DNA from: Paracoccaceae bacterium
GTDB taxonomy: Bacteria > Pseudomonadota > Alphaproteobacteria > Rhodobacterales > Rhodobacteraceae
Direction: 5' to 3'
NCBI GenBank assembly: GCA_020425085.1
Contig: JAGQRW010000001.1
Span: 62,001-126,000 of the forward strand
Length of the DNA: 64,000 nucleotides
In this document: in pieces, positions 47,040 to 56,141 of the stretch
Layout: each line of letters begins with the position of its first letter
How positions within the stretch are numbered: position 1 is the first letter of the stretch
Notes under the pieces: model-generated
What the model was told of the DNA's origin: nothing
The model's database searches: none
What the model saw: the letters and a program-made list of their open reading frames with translations, nothing else
Translations under genes and position numbers: made by a program

Positions 47040-47792
47040 TCAGTCGCGGCGGCGATTGCGCCGACGCAAGCCGCCGATGACGGCCAGACCCGTACCCAAC
47101 AGCAGCACGGAGGCCGGAAGCGGAACCGCGGCGGTTTCATAGGTTATCGAAACCGCAAAGACATCCGCGATACCCGTAGTATTGCTATTGTTCCAGTTGG
47201 TCGGGCCGTTCGGGTCCGTGCTGTAAAGGAACCCACGGGTCAGATTGCCCAGAACGGCGGAATTGCCGGTGGACCAGCTACAGATCTGGTTGGTGCCGTT
47301 CAGCACCGCCATCCAACCCACATCGACGTTGCAGCCGCCATAATTGCGCTCGACAAACCAGTTACGACCGTAATAGCTATCGCCGCCAATCGAGAAAAAG
47401 TTGTGTGGACCTGCGGCAATGCCAGTCAGACTGGATCCTGTGACATTGCTTGCCTGGAAGAAATCCAACTTCGAGGTGCCGGGGCTGAACTCGGTCCAGG
47501 CGACCTCATTGCCCTGACTGTACATCGACACACGGACCGATTGCACCATACTCCAGTTGGTGTCGACCCAACTGTTCTTGTAGTCGATACCATTATTGGT
47601 CAGGGATGATGCGCCGATCACGGCCTCGTTGACGCCACCGGCATTCTGCCAATCCATAAATGGATCAATCAGGGTTCCGGTTGGCGTTGCACTGTCGCTG
47701 ACCTTCATCACCACCATGCTGACGGTTGCAGCATTCACCTGCGCCACACCAAGAAAAAGTGCAGCAACAGTCAGAAATCCAGATATCTTCAT
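47040..47792 (-). CDS. Secreted protein with VPLPA-CTERM sorting tail (second)
   Basis: A 250-residue exported protein: signal peptide MKISGFLTVAALFLGVAQVN-type, cut after NAA, and a C-terminal VPLPASVLLLGTGLAVIGG followed by the basic LRRRNRRRD. The middle is rich in Asn, Ser and Trp (FMDWQNAGGVNEAVIGASSL, NNSNTTGIADVFAVSITYE) and has two cysteines, and I recognise no enzyme domain. GGAGGA precedes the ATG at 47792 and a good sigma-70 promoter lies upstream. Not linked to the other VPLPA gene. Confidence 0.87.
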   Translation of the reverse strand: MKISGFLTVAALFLGVAQVNAATVSMVVMKVSDSATPTGTLIDPFMDWQNAGGVNEAVIGASSLTNNGIDYKNSWVDTNWSMVQSVRVSMYSQGNEVAWTEFSPGTSKLDFFQASNVTGSSLTGIAAGPHNFFSIGGDSYYGRNWFVERNYGGCNVDVGWMAVLNGTNQICSWSTGNSAVLGNLTRGFLYSTDPNGPTNWNNSNTTGIADVFAVSITYETAAVPLPASVLLLGTGLAVIGGLRRRNRRRD

Positions 47793-47834
47793 TTACTCAT
47801 CCTCCACCTGATTATTAATTTTTTAATGCTGAGA

Positions 47835-47863
47835 AATGTACTAAAAAGAGTGCTGTAAGTCAA
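47835..47863 (-). promoter_or_regulatory. Sigma-70 promoter of the second VPLPA-CTERM gene
   Basis: On the minus strand TTGACT (complement of 47858-47863) and TACATT (47835-47840) are exactly 17 bases apart, 42 bases before the ATG at 47792. This is one of the cleanest consensus promoters in the window. Confidence 0.75.
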
Positions 47864-48144
47864 TATCGCGTGATTTATCCCGGGGATCTGAATTGCTTCC
47901 TGCAAGGGGTATTCAGCTTGAGATGGACAACAATAATCCGCTGCCTCCGCATATTGCTTCCAATCCCGAAACTGTCTATGCCGCGCCTCTCATGTCGAGG
48001 TGGCAAAAAAAGCCCGGGCGGTTGCCCGGGCAGTCCAACAGGGAGGATTCGCGCCATAAAAGGCGCGACACTATTATCCGGAATCGGGAGACAATCCCGG
48101 ATGAATCAACCTATAGTCGTCAATTCTGGCAAAATCATGACTTT
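47864..48144 (-). ncRNA. Intergenic region with three-hairpin minus-strand transcript candidate
   Basis: The gap between the second VPLPA gene and the response regulator holds three hairpins on the minus strand after the regulator stop (48145): ATCCGG/CCGGAT (48076-48102), CGCGCC/GGCGCG (48050-48067) and GCCCGGGC/GCCCGGGC (48012-48031), the last followed by seven T (A-run 48005-48011). Between the second and third stems lies an unpaired CCTCCC. This could be just a 3' UTR with a terminator or a processed small RNA. The rest of the gap shows nothing clear. Confidence 0.5.
48012..48031 (-). terminator. Intrinsic terminator of the response regulator transcript
   Basis: GCCCGGGC, loop GGTT, GCCCGGGC, then TTTTTTT on the minus strand. 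An 8-bp all-GC stem with a U-run is a strong Rho-independent terminator, 114 bases past the stop codon at 48145. Confidence 0.9.
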
Positions 48145-48831
48145 TTACGCCACCAGACGATATCCGCCGCTTTCTGTGACCAAAAGGCGAGCATTTGTCG
48201 GGTCTGGCTCGATTTTCTGACGCAGACGATAGATATGGGTTTCCAGCGTGTGCGTAGTGACACCGGCGTTATAGCCCCAGACCTCATGCAACAACACATC
48301 CCGTGCCACCACACCATCGGTGGCGCGATATAGGTATTTCAGGATGTTGGTTTCCTTTTCCGTCAGGCGGATTTTTTTGTCTTCCTCGGTGATCAGCATC
48401 TTGTTGGCCGGTTTGAAAGTATATGGCCCAAGCTGGAAAACCGCATCTTCGGACTGTTCGTGCTGGCGCAACTGGGCGCGGATGCGTGCCAGCAACACCG
48501 GAAACTTGAACGGCTTGGAGACATAATCGTTGGCACCGGCATCAAGGCCCAGAATGGTGTCGGCGTCGCTGTCATGCCCGGTCAGCATGATGATCGGACA
48601 TTTGACTCCCTGCTTGCGCATCAAACGGCATAATTCGCGCCCGTCCATGTCTGGCAGGCCGACATCAAGCAGCACCAGATCGTAAATCGCCTCGCGCGCC
48701 TTTTCCAGACCACGCGCGCCGTTTTCCGCTTCGAATACATCGAATTCCTCGGTCAGGACCAGTTGATCGGCCAGCGCCTCGCGCAGGTCTTCGTCATCGT
48801 CCACCATCAGGATTTTTTTGACATTGCCCAT
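48145..48831 (-). CDS. OmpR/PhoB-type response regulator, possibly CenR
   Basis: A 228-residue regulator. The receiver domain starts MGNVKKILMVDDDEDLREAL, with the phospho-acceptor Asp at about 56 (LVLLDVGLPDMDG), Thr in MLTGHDS and Lys in SKPF. The C-terminal winged helix has RLTEKETNILKYLYRATDG and THTLETHIYRLRQKIE. No histidine kinase is next to it, so it is an orphan. The sequence reminds me of the essential envelope regulator CenR, but I cannot confirm that. AAGGAG precedes the ATG at 48831. Confidence 0.9.
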   Translation of the reverse strand: MGNVKKILMVDDDEDLREALADQLVLTEEFDVFEAENGARGLEKAREAIYDLVLLDVGLPDMDGRELCRLMRKQGVKCPIIMLTGHDSDADTILGLDAGANDYVSKPFKFPVLLARIRAQLRQHEQSEDAVFQLGPYTFKPANKMLITEEDKKIRLTEKETNILKYLYRATDGVVARDVLLHEVWGYNAGVTTHTLETHIYRLRQKIEPDPTNARLLVTESGGYRLVA

Positions 48832-49002
48832 CTTGGACTCCTTCGTGAATAGGTTACACAAATGTGATCAAACCGGGTCTGCAACAAGATTTGGTGGTGC
48901 CGCTTCACAGCCTCGTGTCAAATATGCGGGAAATGTTTCATATTCGCTGTCAGAGGGATATAGGAATTCCCGAAGCTGTAACAATGGCCCGAAGCCGTAT
49001 GA

Positions 49003-50091
49003 ATGGAATGTCCAATGGCGCTTGCCCCCAGCCTGCCCGAACAGATAGCCCGCCTCAGGGGCGACTTGCGCATGGGGCTTGGTGTCATCCTGAACAAGAG
49101 CGGCAAAAGCGTATTGGCCTTTGCCGCCGAAACGCTGTCAGAGGAACGGCTGCGCGATTCGCTGGCTCTGGGTCAGCCGGTGCTGGCGATCACCGCGCGG
49201 CGGGCCGCAACGCTGCACGCGCGCGCCTATGACGGCGATCTGGCGCGGATCAGCCTGCCGAAAGATGCGGGCGTCGATTGGGTGCGGGCGATTGCCGATC
49301 CATCGGGCGATCTGATGCACCCGTTGATGGGGCCGTGCCTGAGCCTGCGCCAGGGCCGGGCGGATTTGCACCGCGCGGCGATTGCCCTTTGCAAACAGGC
49401 GCGACTGTTGCCGGCCGCCTTGCTGGTGGAACTGACCGGCCCGGTTCCCGAGGCTTTGAACCGGCTCGATCTTGATGCAGCGGGGCCGTTATTGCTAAAC
49501 AGCAGCCCGCTCAGCAAAATAACCTCGGCCCGGCTGCCGCTTAGTGTTTCCGAGGCCGGGCGGCTTAGCGTCTTTCGCCCCGACGACGGCGGCGAGGAAC
49601 ATTATGCGGTGGAAATCGGCCGCCCGGATCGCCAACAGCCGGTGCTGGCGCGGCTGCATTCGGCCTGCTTCACTGGCGATCTTCTCGGTTCGCTCAAATG
49701 TGATTGCGGCGCACAACTGCGTGCTGCCCTGGCGCAGATTGCCACCGAAGGGCATGGCGTTCTTCTCTACCTCAATCAGGAGGGGCGCGGCATTGGTCTG
49801 GCCAACAAGATGCGGGCATATTCGCTTCAGGATCAGGGTTTTGACACGGTCGAGGCCAATCACCGGCTGGGGTTTGAGGATGACGAAAGGGATTTCCGAC
49901 TGGGGGCCGAGATCCTGTCGGCGATGGGCTTTTCCTCGGTCCGCCTGCTGACCAACAATCCGCGCAAGGTGGCGATGATGAACGCCGCCGGCATGCAGGT
50001 GGTGGAACGGGTTCCCTTGGCGGTGGGGCGCAATGCCCACAACACTGGTTATCTGGATACCAAGGCGGCCAAAAGCGGGCATATCCTGTGA
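49003..50091 (+). CDS. ribA: GTP cyclohydrolase II with degenerate RibB-like N-terminus
   Basis: A 362-residue protein. The C-terminal RibA domain (about 160-362) has the zinc cysteines in LHSACFTGDLLGSLKCDCG, the catalytic region LNQEGRGIGLANKMRAY and the ending RVPLAVGRNAHNTGYLDTK. It opens GTP to start riboflavin synthesis. The first 150 residues follow the pattern of the DHBP synthase domain (LRGDLRMGLGVIL, LLPAALLVELTGP) but lack its acidic active-site motif. The start may also be the ATG at 49015. Confidence 0.92.
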   Translation: MECPMALAPSLPEQIARLRGDLRMGLGVILNKSGKSVLAFAAETLSEERLRDSLALGQPVLAITARRAATLHARAYDGDLARISLPKDAGVDWVRAIADPSGDLMHPLMGPCLSLRQGRADLHRAAIALCKQARLLPAALLVELTGPVPEALNRLDLDAAGPLLLNSSPLSKITSARLPLSVSEAGRLSVFRPDDGGEEHYAVEIGRPDRQQPVLARLHSACFTGDLLGSLKCDCGAQLRAALAQIATEGHGVLLYLNQEGRGIGLANKMRAYSLQDQGFDTVEANHRLGFEDDERDFRLGAEILSAMGFSSVRLLTNNPRKVAMMNAAGMQVVERVPLAVGRNAHNTGYLDTKAAKSGHIL

Positions 50092-50597
50092 CAGCCCGCA
50101 CAGGCGATCTGGTTATCGGTCGCTGGAGCGCGCGGTTTCGCGGGCGACGATTTGCCTGCGCCACCGGCTATGGCGGCATCGGCGACAAGGTGGCCGAAGG
50201 CGACGGCATCACCCCAAAGGGGCGCTGGCGCATCGTCATGGCGCATTATCGTGCTGACCGGCTGGACAGGCCGGAACTTGTGTTTCCTGTCAGGGCGATT
50301 TCACCGGCTGACATCTGGTCTGACGATCCGCTTGATCCTGCCTATAACCATGCGCTGCGGGCACGGCGGCACCCCTACAGCCATGAAAGGCTATACCGTG
50401 CCGATCCGCTGTACGATCTTGTCGCCGTGCTTGATTTCAACTGGCCGAATGCCGTGCCGGGGGCAGGTTCGGCGATATTCCTGCACCGCTGGCGCAAGCC
50501 CCGCCATCCGACGGCGGGCTGCATCGCCTTTGCGCCCAGGGATTTGTGGCATATCCTTTCGCGCTGGCAACCGGATGCGCGGGTGGTGATCGGCTGA
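50088..50597 (+). CDS. L,D-transpeptidase (YkuD) family protein
   Basis: A 169-residue YkuD-domain protein. The catalytic motif is IFLHRWRKPRHPTAGCIAF (about 135-153) with His and Cys, and GDGITPKGRWRIV is the conserved N-terminal part. The GTG at 50088 overlaps the ribA TGA (GTGA). It lacks a signal peptide, so either it is exported another way or it acts on a cytoplasmic precursor. L,D-transpeptidases make 3-3 crosslinks or attach proteins to peptidoglycan. Confidence 0.9.
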   Translation: MTARTGDLVIGRWSARFRGRRFACATGYGGIGDKVAEGDGITPKGRWRIVMAHYRADRLDRPELVFPVRAISPADIWSDDPLDPAYNHALRARRHPYSHERLYRADPLYDLVAVLDFNWPNAVPGAGSAIFLHRWRKPRHPTAGCIAFAPRDLWHILSRWQPDARVVIG

Positions 50598-50604
50598 GCA
50601 GCGA

Positions 50605-51258
50605 TCAGCCGCTGACGCGTTCACCGAAAATGGCGGAACCAACCCGGACATGGGTGGCGCCAAGGGCGATTGCAGATTCAAAATCATTGCTCATGCCCAT
50701 CGACAGTTGATCCAGACCGTTGCGGGTGGCGATTTTCGCCAGCAGCGCAAAATGCAGGCTGGGTTCCTCATCCACCGGCGGAATCACCATCAGACCCCTG
50801 ATCGGCAGATCAAGCTGGCGGCAGGTGGTAATGAAATCATCCGCTTCAGCGGGCAGAACGCCTGCTTTTTGCGCCTCTTGCCCGGTATTGACCTGGATGA
50901 ACAGATCGGGGCAGTGCCCGCGCGCCTGCGCCTCATCGGCGATCTTGTTGGCCAGCCTGGCGCGGTCGAGCGAATGAAACGCCTGAAACAGATCAAACGC
51001 CTGTTTCACCTTGTTGGTTTGCAGCGGGCCGATCAGATGCACGGCGACACCCGAAAACTGTTGGCAAAATTCGGGCCAGCGACTGGCCGCCTCTTGCACA
51101 CGGTTTTCACCGAACAGGCGCTGACCCTCGGTCAGGACCGCCTTGATTCGCGCCAGTGGCTGCACCTTGGACACAGCGACAAGCTGAACCGAACCGGGTT
51201 CACGCCCGGCGACCAGTTCCGCCGCTGCAATACGTTTGCGAATTTCGCCCAATGACAT
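50605..51258 (-). CDS. YggS-family PLP homeostasis protein
   Basis: A 217-residue TIM-barrel PLP-binding protein (YggS/PLPBP). The PLP lysine is in VQLVAVSKVQPL (about residue 31), with HLIGPLQTNKV, FIQVNTGQEAQKAGV and the C-terminal LSMGMSNDFESAIALGATHVR (phosphate site). It keeps free pyridoxal phosphate and amino-acid pools in balance. Convergent with the LD-transpeptidase gene, with seven bases between. Confidence 0.94.
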   Translation of the reverse strand: MSLGEIRKRIAAAELVAGREPGSVQLVAVSKVQPLARIKAVLTEGQRLFGENRVQEAASRWPEFCQQFSGVAVHLIGPLQTNKVKQAFDLFQAFHSLDRARLANKIADEAQARGHCPDLFIQVNTGQEAQKAGVLPAEADDFITTCRQLDLPIRGLMVIPPVDEEPSLHFALLAKIATRNGLDQLSMGMSNDFESAIALGATHVRVGSAIFGERVSG

Positions 51259-51322
51259 GCCAAATCCCTTTTTGGTTCATATGGCATGTCGGGCAAGCGA
51301 CAGACAAGCATGCCGCAAAAGA

Positions 51323-51348
51323 AAAGAGCGGGCCAAGGCCCGCTCTTT
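51323..51348 (-). terminator. Intrinsic terminator after the porin gene
   Basis: AAAGAGCGGGCC (51323-51334) and GGCCCGCTCTTT (51337-51348) are perfectly complementary 12-mers with AA between. On the minus strand the stem is followed by TCTTTTGC, consistent with termination 24 bases past the porin stop. Confidence 0.88.
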
Positions 51349-51371
51349 CCAATCAGTTCGATCCGGTAGGA

Positions 51372-52280
51372 TCAGAAACCGAAGGTCAGACCTGCAGCAA
51401 CCGTGGTGCCGGCAGCCGAGAACGCACCAGCAAACTGCTGATCGCTGACCGATACATAGGCAGTCGCACCGCCACCCAGCGATTGGGTGTAGTTGATGCC
51501 GTAGCGATTGCCACCGGAGATTTTGTCGTCCGCAGCAAATACACCGATGTTACCAGAGCCAACAGCAAAGCGAGCTTTCAGGATCCAGCTGGTGTTGTTC
51601 GCAGCAGTACGGTCCTGGAAGCCGGTGATGCCGATATTGGCCGAGCCAAGATCGAATGCAGCCGAAATGTAGGTACCGCCGCCAAGGCCAACACCGTTGT
51701 CAAAGCCAACACTGACGGTTGCGCTACCCAGCGAGAAGGTTGCCGCAAGTTCGGTGTCGTAGGCGTTACCGCCGGAAACCGACACGTTTGCGCTGCCCAG
51801 AGCGAAGTCAACGCGTGCGATACCATTGGCACCCGGACCAGCACCGCCCGAGGACAGCGAAGCGAAGGTCGCGTTGCCCTGGCCGATGACGTTGGCACAG
51901 TACTGCTCATAGTTGGTCGAGGACGAGAAGCCGCAACCACCAACCGAATAGATGCCACCGTTCTGGTCGATCGCGCCACCGATGTTACCCATCGAAAGGG
52001 TCATGGTGCCGTTGGAAATCCAGACGTTGGAACCGTTCATTACGCCGGTTGCGCCCAGAGCTGGGCCATGGCCCGACTGGAAGCGAGCGAAGGCGCCAAA
52101 GGTCAGGCCGCCATCGGTTTCGCCGGAACCCGAAACGTTGATACGCATGCGGTTTTCAGTACGCGTGCTTACCGAGTCGTGAATGACGCCCATGCGGGCG
52201 GTCGCGCCCACGGTAACATCAGCAGCCGCGGCGCCAGCCAGCAGCGTCAGAGCTGAAGTAGTGAGAAGAACTTTTTTCAT
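51372..52280 (-). CDS. Rhodobacter-type outer-membrane porin
   Basis: A 302-residue exported beta-barrel. Signal peptide KKVLLTTSALTLLAGAAAA, then ADVTVGATARMGVIHDS, repeated amphipathic Gly-rich strands (NVSVSGGNAYDTELAATFSL) and a terminal Phe (LTFGF) needed for barrel assembly. A cysteine pair (VGGCGFSSSTNYEQYC) sits in a likely outer loop. General diffusion porin. AGGG precedes the ATG. Its own promoter lies to the right and a strong terminator to the left, so it is monocistronic. Confidence 0.92.
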   Translation of the reverse strand: MKKVLLTTSALTLLAGAAAADVTVGATARMGVIHDSVSTRTENRMRINVSGSGETDGGLTFGAFARFQSGHGPALGATGVMNGSNVWISNGTMTLSMGNIGGAIDQNGGIYSVGGCGFSSSTNYEQYCANVIGQGNATFASLSSGGAGPGANGIARVDFALGSANVSVSGGNAYDTELAATFSLGSATVSVGFDNGVGLGGGTYISAAFDLGSANIGITGFQDRTAANNTSWILKARFAVGSGNIGVFAADDKISGGNRYGINYTQSLGGGATAYVSVSDQQFAGAFSAAGTTVAAGLTFGF

Positions 52281-52310
52281 TGTTTTCCCTCGTTAAAGTT
52301 TAAGGTGCAC

Positions 52311-52335
52311 CTCAATTCAGGGAATCCAAATTGAG
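52311..52335 (-). promoter_or_regulatory. Porin leader inverted repeat
   Basis: CTCAATT (52311-52317) and AATTGAG (52329-52335) form a 7-bp hairpin 30-55 bases before the porin ATG. On the minus strand TTGACC lies further upstream, 17 bases from GATTGA, as a weak candidate promoter. A structured 5' UTR is usual for abundant outer-membrane protein mRNAs. Confidence 0.4.
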
Positions 52336-52538
52336 TGGGATGATCAATCACAGTTTGCCGGGTCAGGGTCAAGGAACAGCGCCAGTGCCAAATGCGATGT
52401 GCGCGCCGATGATGCAGAGTTGCCACAGTGCCAAAACCGGCCAAATATTTCGCCGCATTTGAAAATGCTTGTTCAGCCACGGCTAAGCCGATACTAAACC
52501 TAAAGTTATGGTTGCCAAATGCGTCGGAGGGTCGATCC

Positions 52539-53024
52539 TTGTCCAGATTTCTACGCCTGCTTGTCATGGCCACGCTGACGCTGACGCTAGCGGCATGTGG
52601 CAATAGCGGCCTGTTCAAGAACCGAACCGGCAAAAAGGTGGAATACGACCCGAGGTCGCCCGAAGAAAAGGTTCAGGGCAAAGGCTCGTTCTTCGATCTG
52701 TTTCGCAATGCCGACGATCCCAATGTCACCATCGGCGTCAACAAGTATATATGGAACGCCACACTGGATGTACTGTCGTTCCTGCCGGTCGAGGCGGCTG
52801 ATCCGTTTTCCGGTGTGATCGTAATGGGTTGGGGCAGCCCCAGCGGTTCCGGCCGCGCCTATCGCGCCACCGTATACATCCAGGATCCGGCGCTGGACGC
52901 GCGCTCGCTCCGGGTGGCGCTGATATCGCGTTCGGGGCCGGCACCCAAGGATACGGTGCGCGCCATCGAGGATGCGATTCTGACCCGGGCGCGCCAGATG
53001 CGCATTGCGGATGGCAAGCTCTAG
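52539..53024 (+). CDS. DUF3576 lipoprotein
   Basis: About 161 residues starting at a TTG with GGAGGG seven bases upstream (52526-52531). This start gives a proper lipoprotein signal [18 protein letters not shown] with lipobox LAAC; the frame is open to an ATG at 52428 that would bury it. The body has the DUF3576 motifs [17 protein letters not shown] and [14 protein letters not shown]. Function unknown. It precedes leuS-lptE-holA, the usual order in Rhodobacterales, which suggests an envelope role. Confidence 0.87.
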   Translation: MSRFLRLLVMATLTLTLAACGNSGLFKNRTGKKVEYDPRSPEEKVQGKGSFFDLFRNADDPNVTIGVNKYIWNATLDVLSFLPVEAADPFSGVIVMGWGSPSGSGRAYRATVYIQDPALDARSLRVALISRSGPAPKDTVRAIEDAILTRARQMRIADGKL

Positions 53025-53059
53025 ACCTTCTCCCCCGATCCGATTTATCACTCGGCCAT

Positions 53060-53076
53060 ACCCGCTTGCAGCGGGT
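53060..53076 (+). terminator. Small hairpin before leuS
   Basis: ACCCGC (53060-53065), loop TTGCA, GCGGGT (53071-53076), between the DUF3576 gene and leuS. No T-run follows. It could be a weak attenuating hairpin; I see no leader peptide rich in Leu. Confidence 0.35.
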
Positions 53077-53107
53077 TGCGACCGGCATGTCTGACAAGGA
53101 AAAACCG

Positions 53108-55657
53108 ATGTCCCGTTACAACGCCCGTGTGGTTGAACCGAAATGGCAAGTCGCCTGGAACGAGGCAGGGGTATTTCAGGCAAAACGCGATACCGGGCGT
53201 GAAAAGTACTACGTGCTTGAAATGTTTCCCTATCCTTCGGGGCGCATCCACATGGGGCATGTGCGCAACTATACCATGGGCGATGTGATCGCGCGTTACA
53301 AATCTGCAACAGGTTTCAACGTGCTGCACCCGATGGGATGGGATGCTTTCGGTATGCCGGCGGAAAACGCCGCCATGGCCAGCGGCGGCCACCCCAGGGA
53401 ATGGACCTATCAGAACATCGCCGACATGCGCGGCCAGATGAAACCTTTGGGCCTGTCGATAGACTGGAGCCGGGAATTCGCCACTTGTGACCCTGAATAT
53501 TACGGCCAGCAGCAGGCGCTGTTCATCGACATGCTGGATGCCGGTCTGATCTATCGCAAGAACGCCGTGGTCAACTGGGATCCGGTGGACATGACGGTTC
53601 TGGCCAATGAACAGGTGGAACAGGGACGCGGCTGGCGATCCGGCGCTTTGGTGGAACGGCGTGAATTGACGCAATGGTTCTTTCGCATCTCGGATTTCGC
53701 CGAGGAATTGCTGGCGGCCCTTGATACGCTTGAGAACTGGCCGGAAAAGGTCCGCCTGATGCAGGCCAACTGGATCGGCAAATCGCGCGGTCTTGAATTT
53801 GCGTTTGAACGCGCGGACAAGGGCGAGGCGATCAACGTCTACACCACCCGCCCCGACACCCTGATGGGCGCGTCTTTCGTAGGGATTTCGCCGGACCATC
53901 CGCTGGCCAGGGAACTGGAGCGGACCAACCCCGACCTTGCCGCCTTTAATATCGAGGCGCGCAAGGGCGGCACCACCGAAGAGGCGATTGAAACCGCCGA
54001 AAAGCTGGGATTCGACACGGGGTTGAAGGTGAAACACCCCCTGAATGCGGATTGGGAGCTGCCGGTCTGGGTGGCAAATTTCATCCTGATGGATTACGGC
54101 ACCGGCGCGATTTTCGGCTGCCCGGCGCATGACCAGCGCGACCTTGATTTCTGCCGCAAATATGACCTGCCGGTGATCGACACCTTTCTGGCGCTGGAAA
54201 ACCCGCATCCGGTGGAGGCTGAGGCCTTCGTGCCGCCCAAGACCGACAAGGTGCGCTGGCTGGATCATTTCGCGGGACTCGACATCGCCACCGGGCAAGA
54301 GGCGATTGATAAAACGATTCGTTTTGCAGAAAAACACGGCTGGGGCAAAGGCGTCACCAAATACCGCCTGCGCGACTGGGGGCTCAGCCGCCAGCGTTAT
54401 TGGGGCTGCCCGATTCCGGTGGTGCATTGCGATTCCTGCGGCGTGGTGGCCGAGGACAAGGCGAACCTGCCGGTCAGACTGCCCGATGACGTGACATTCG
54501 ACAGACCAGGCAACCCTTTGGACCGGCACCCAAGCTGGCGCGACGCGGCTTGCCCGAAATGCGGCAAGGCGGCGAAACGCGAAACCGACACCATGGATAC
54601 GTTTGTTGATTCGTCGTGGTATTTCGCCCGCTTTACCGCCCCGCATGCAGATACACCGACGGTGCTGGCCGATGCTGAATACTGGATGAATGTCGATCAA
54701 TATATCGGCGGGGTTGAACACGCGATTCTACACCTGCTTTATGCCCGCTTTTTCGCCCGCGCCATGAACCTGACCGGGCATCTGCCGAAATCGGCGGTGG
54801 AACCGTTCAGCGCCCTGTTCACCCAAGGCATGGTGACGCATGAAACCTATGCCACCCGCGGCAAGGATGGCCGCCCGGTCTGGCGCAGCCCGGATGAGGT
54901 GATCATGGACGAAAAGGGAGCAACCCTGCGCAACACCGGCGAGACGGTCGAGGTCGGGCCGATCATCAAGATGTCGAAATCAAAAAAGAACGTGGTCGAT
55001 CCCGAAGACATCATCGACCAGTACGGCGCCGATACCGCGCGTTGGTTCGTGATGTCCGACAGCCCGCCGGAACGCGACGTGGAATGGACCGCCTCCGGGG
55101 CCGAGGCCGCGTGGAAACACCTGCAACGCATCTGGCGCATGGCGGTTGAGATCGAAGCCGATAACACGCCGCCAAACGACGCTGACATGGAATTGACCAG
55201 AGCTACCCATCGCACCATTGCCGACGTAACCAGCGGCATCGAAGGCTTTGCCTTCAACAAATCTGTGGCGCGACTGTATGAATTCACTAACGTTTTGGCG
55301 AAATCCAACGCCGGGGCGGCGGCCAAGAAGGCAGCGATGCTGGCCATGGCACAACTGCTGCAACCAATGGTGCCGCATCTGGCCGAAGAGGTCTGGCAAC
55401 ATCTTGGCGGCAAAGGTCTGGTGGCCCAGGCGCCTTGGCCAAGGACCGATCCGACCATGCTGATTGACGACAACGTCACCCTGCCCATTCAGGTCAACGG
55501 CAAGCGGCGAACGGAAATCAGCGTGCCGCGCGACATGCCCAAGGCCGAGATCGAAAAACTGGTGCTGGCAGATGAGGCCGTGCTCAAGTATCTTGGCGGC
55601 GGTCAGCCGAAAAAGCTGATCGTTGTTCCGGGCCGGATTGTAAATGTCGTCACTTGA
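53108..55657 (+). CDS. leuS: Leucyl-tRNA synthetase
   Basis: An 849-residue class I synthetase. HIGH is present as [16 protein letters not shown] (about 38-53), the CP1 editing domain has [17 protein letters not shown] (about 249-265), and KMSKSKKNV (about 620) closes the catalytic site. An anticodon-binding domain and a C-terminal extension follow. It charges tRNA-Leu. The ATG at 53108 has AAGGA nine bases before it; an ATG at 53087 is possible but has no ribosome site. Confidence 0.97.
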   Translation: MSRYNARVVEPKWQVAWNEAGVFQAKRDTGREKYYVLEMFPYPSGRIHMGHVRNYTMGDVIARYKSATGFNVLHPMGWDAFGMPAENAAMASGGHPREWTYQNIADMRGQMKPLGLSIDWSREFATCDPEYYGQQQALFIDMLDAGLIYRKNAVVNWDPVDMTVLANEQVEQGRGWRSGALVERRELTQWFFRISDFAEELLAALDTLENWPEKVRLMQANWIGKSRGLEFAFERADKGEAINVYTTRPDTLMGASFVGISPDHPLARELERTNPDLAAFNIEARKGGTTEEAIETAEKLGFDTGLKVKHPLNADWELPVWVANFILMDYGTGAIFGCPAHDQRDLDFCRKYDLPVIDTFLALENPHPVEAEAFVPPKTDKVRWLDHFAGLDIATGQEAIDKTIRFAEKHGWGKGVTKYRLRDWGLSRQRYWGCPIPVVHCDSCGVVAEDKANLPVRLPDDVTFDRPGNPLDRHPSWRDAACPKCGKAAKRETDTMDTFVDSSWYFARFTAPHADTPTVLADAEYWMNVDQYIGGVEHAILHLLYARFFARAMNLTGHLPKSAVEPFSALFTQGMVTHETYATRGKDGRPVWRSPDEVIMDEKGATLRNTGETVEVGPIIKMSKSKKNVVDPEDIIDQYGADTARWFVMSDSPPERDVEWTASGAEAAWKHLQRIWRMAVEIEADNTPPNDADMELTRATHRTIADVTSGIEGFAFNKSVARLYEFTNVLAKSNAGAAAKKAAMLAMAQLLQPMVPHLAEEVWQHLGGKGLVAQAPWPRTDPTMLIDDNVTLPIQVNGKRRTEISVPRDMPKAEIEKLVLADEAVLKYLGGGQPKKLIVVPGRIVNVVT

Positions 55658-56141
55658 TCGCCGAACCTTGCTGTTGTCACTGGCCGCTTTGCCGCTGGCC
55701 GCCTGCGGTTTTCAGCCGGTCTATCGTGAAGGCGGGGCCGCAAGCCGCCTGAAAGGTCAGATCAGGTTCAACCTGATCGACAGCCGCAATGGTTTCGTTC
55801 TTCTGGAGCATCTGGAAGCGCGGCTGGGTCGCCCCGCTGGCGATCCTCGGTTTGAAGCAACGATTACCCTTGGCACCGTCGAAGAAGAACTGGTGCTGGC
55901 AACCGCCAGCAGCCTGTCGCGTTTCACCCTGAATGGCAGCGCCCTGGTGAAAGTCATCGACACCCAAAACAGTACCGAGGTTTTCAGCGACAATTTTCGC
56001 GAAACTACCGGCTATACCGCCAGCGCGGAAACGGCGGTAACCACGGCGGGCAAGCGCGACGCCAATGACCGGCTGATGCGGGCCATGGCCGAACAGATCG
56101 TGTTGCGGCTGACGGCTACGGCCCAAAGCTGGGCCAAATGA
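55644..56141 (+). CDS. lptE: LPS-assembly lipoprotein LptE
   Basis: A 165-residue outer-membrane lipoprotein. The N-terminus [20 protein letters not shown] ends in the lipobox LAAC, and [18 protein letters not shown] is the LptE family start. It plugs the LptD barrel that inserts LPS. It overlaps leuS by 14 bases and its TGA overlaps the holA ATG, so leuS, lptE and holA are one transcript. Confidence 0.92.
   Translation: MSSLDRRTLLLSLAALPLAACGFQPVYREGGAASRLKGQIRFNLIDSRNGFVLLEHLEARLGRPAGDPRFEATITLGTVEEELVLATASSLSRFTLNGSALVKVIDTQNSTEVFSDNFRETTGYTASAETAVTTAGKRDANDRLMRAMAEQIVLRLTATAQSWAK

Noticed and set aside
53025..53107. T-box or leucine attenuator before leuS
   Set aside because: Only a 6-bp hairpin is present; there is no T-box sequence and no Leu-rich leader peptide.
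53048..54721. 557-residue open frame on the minus strand opposite leuS
   Set aside because: It is an antisense shadow: leuS has all motifs, and the reverse frame has a composition typical of a codon-biased GC-rich gene read backwards (His, Arg and Gln rich) with no recognisable domain.
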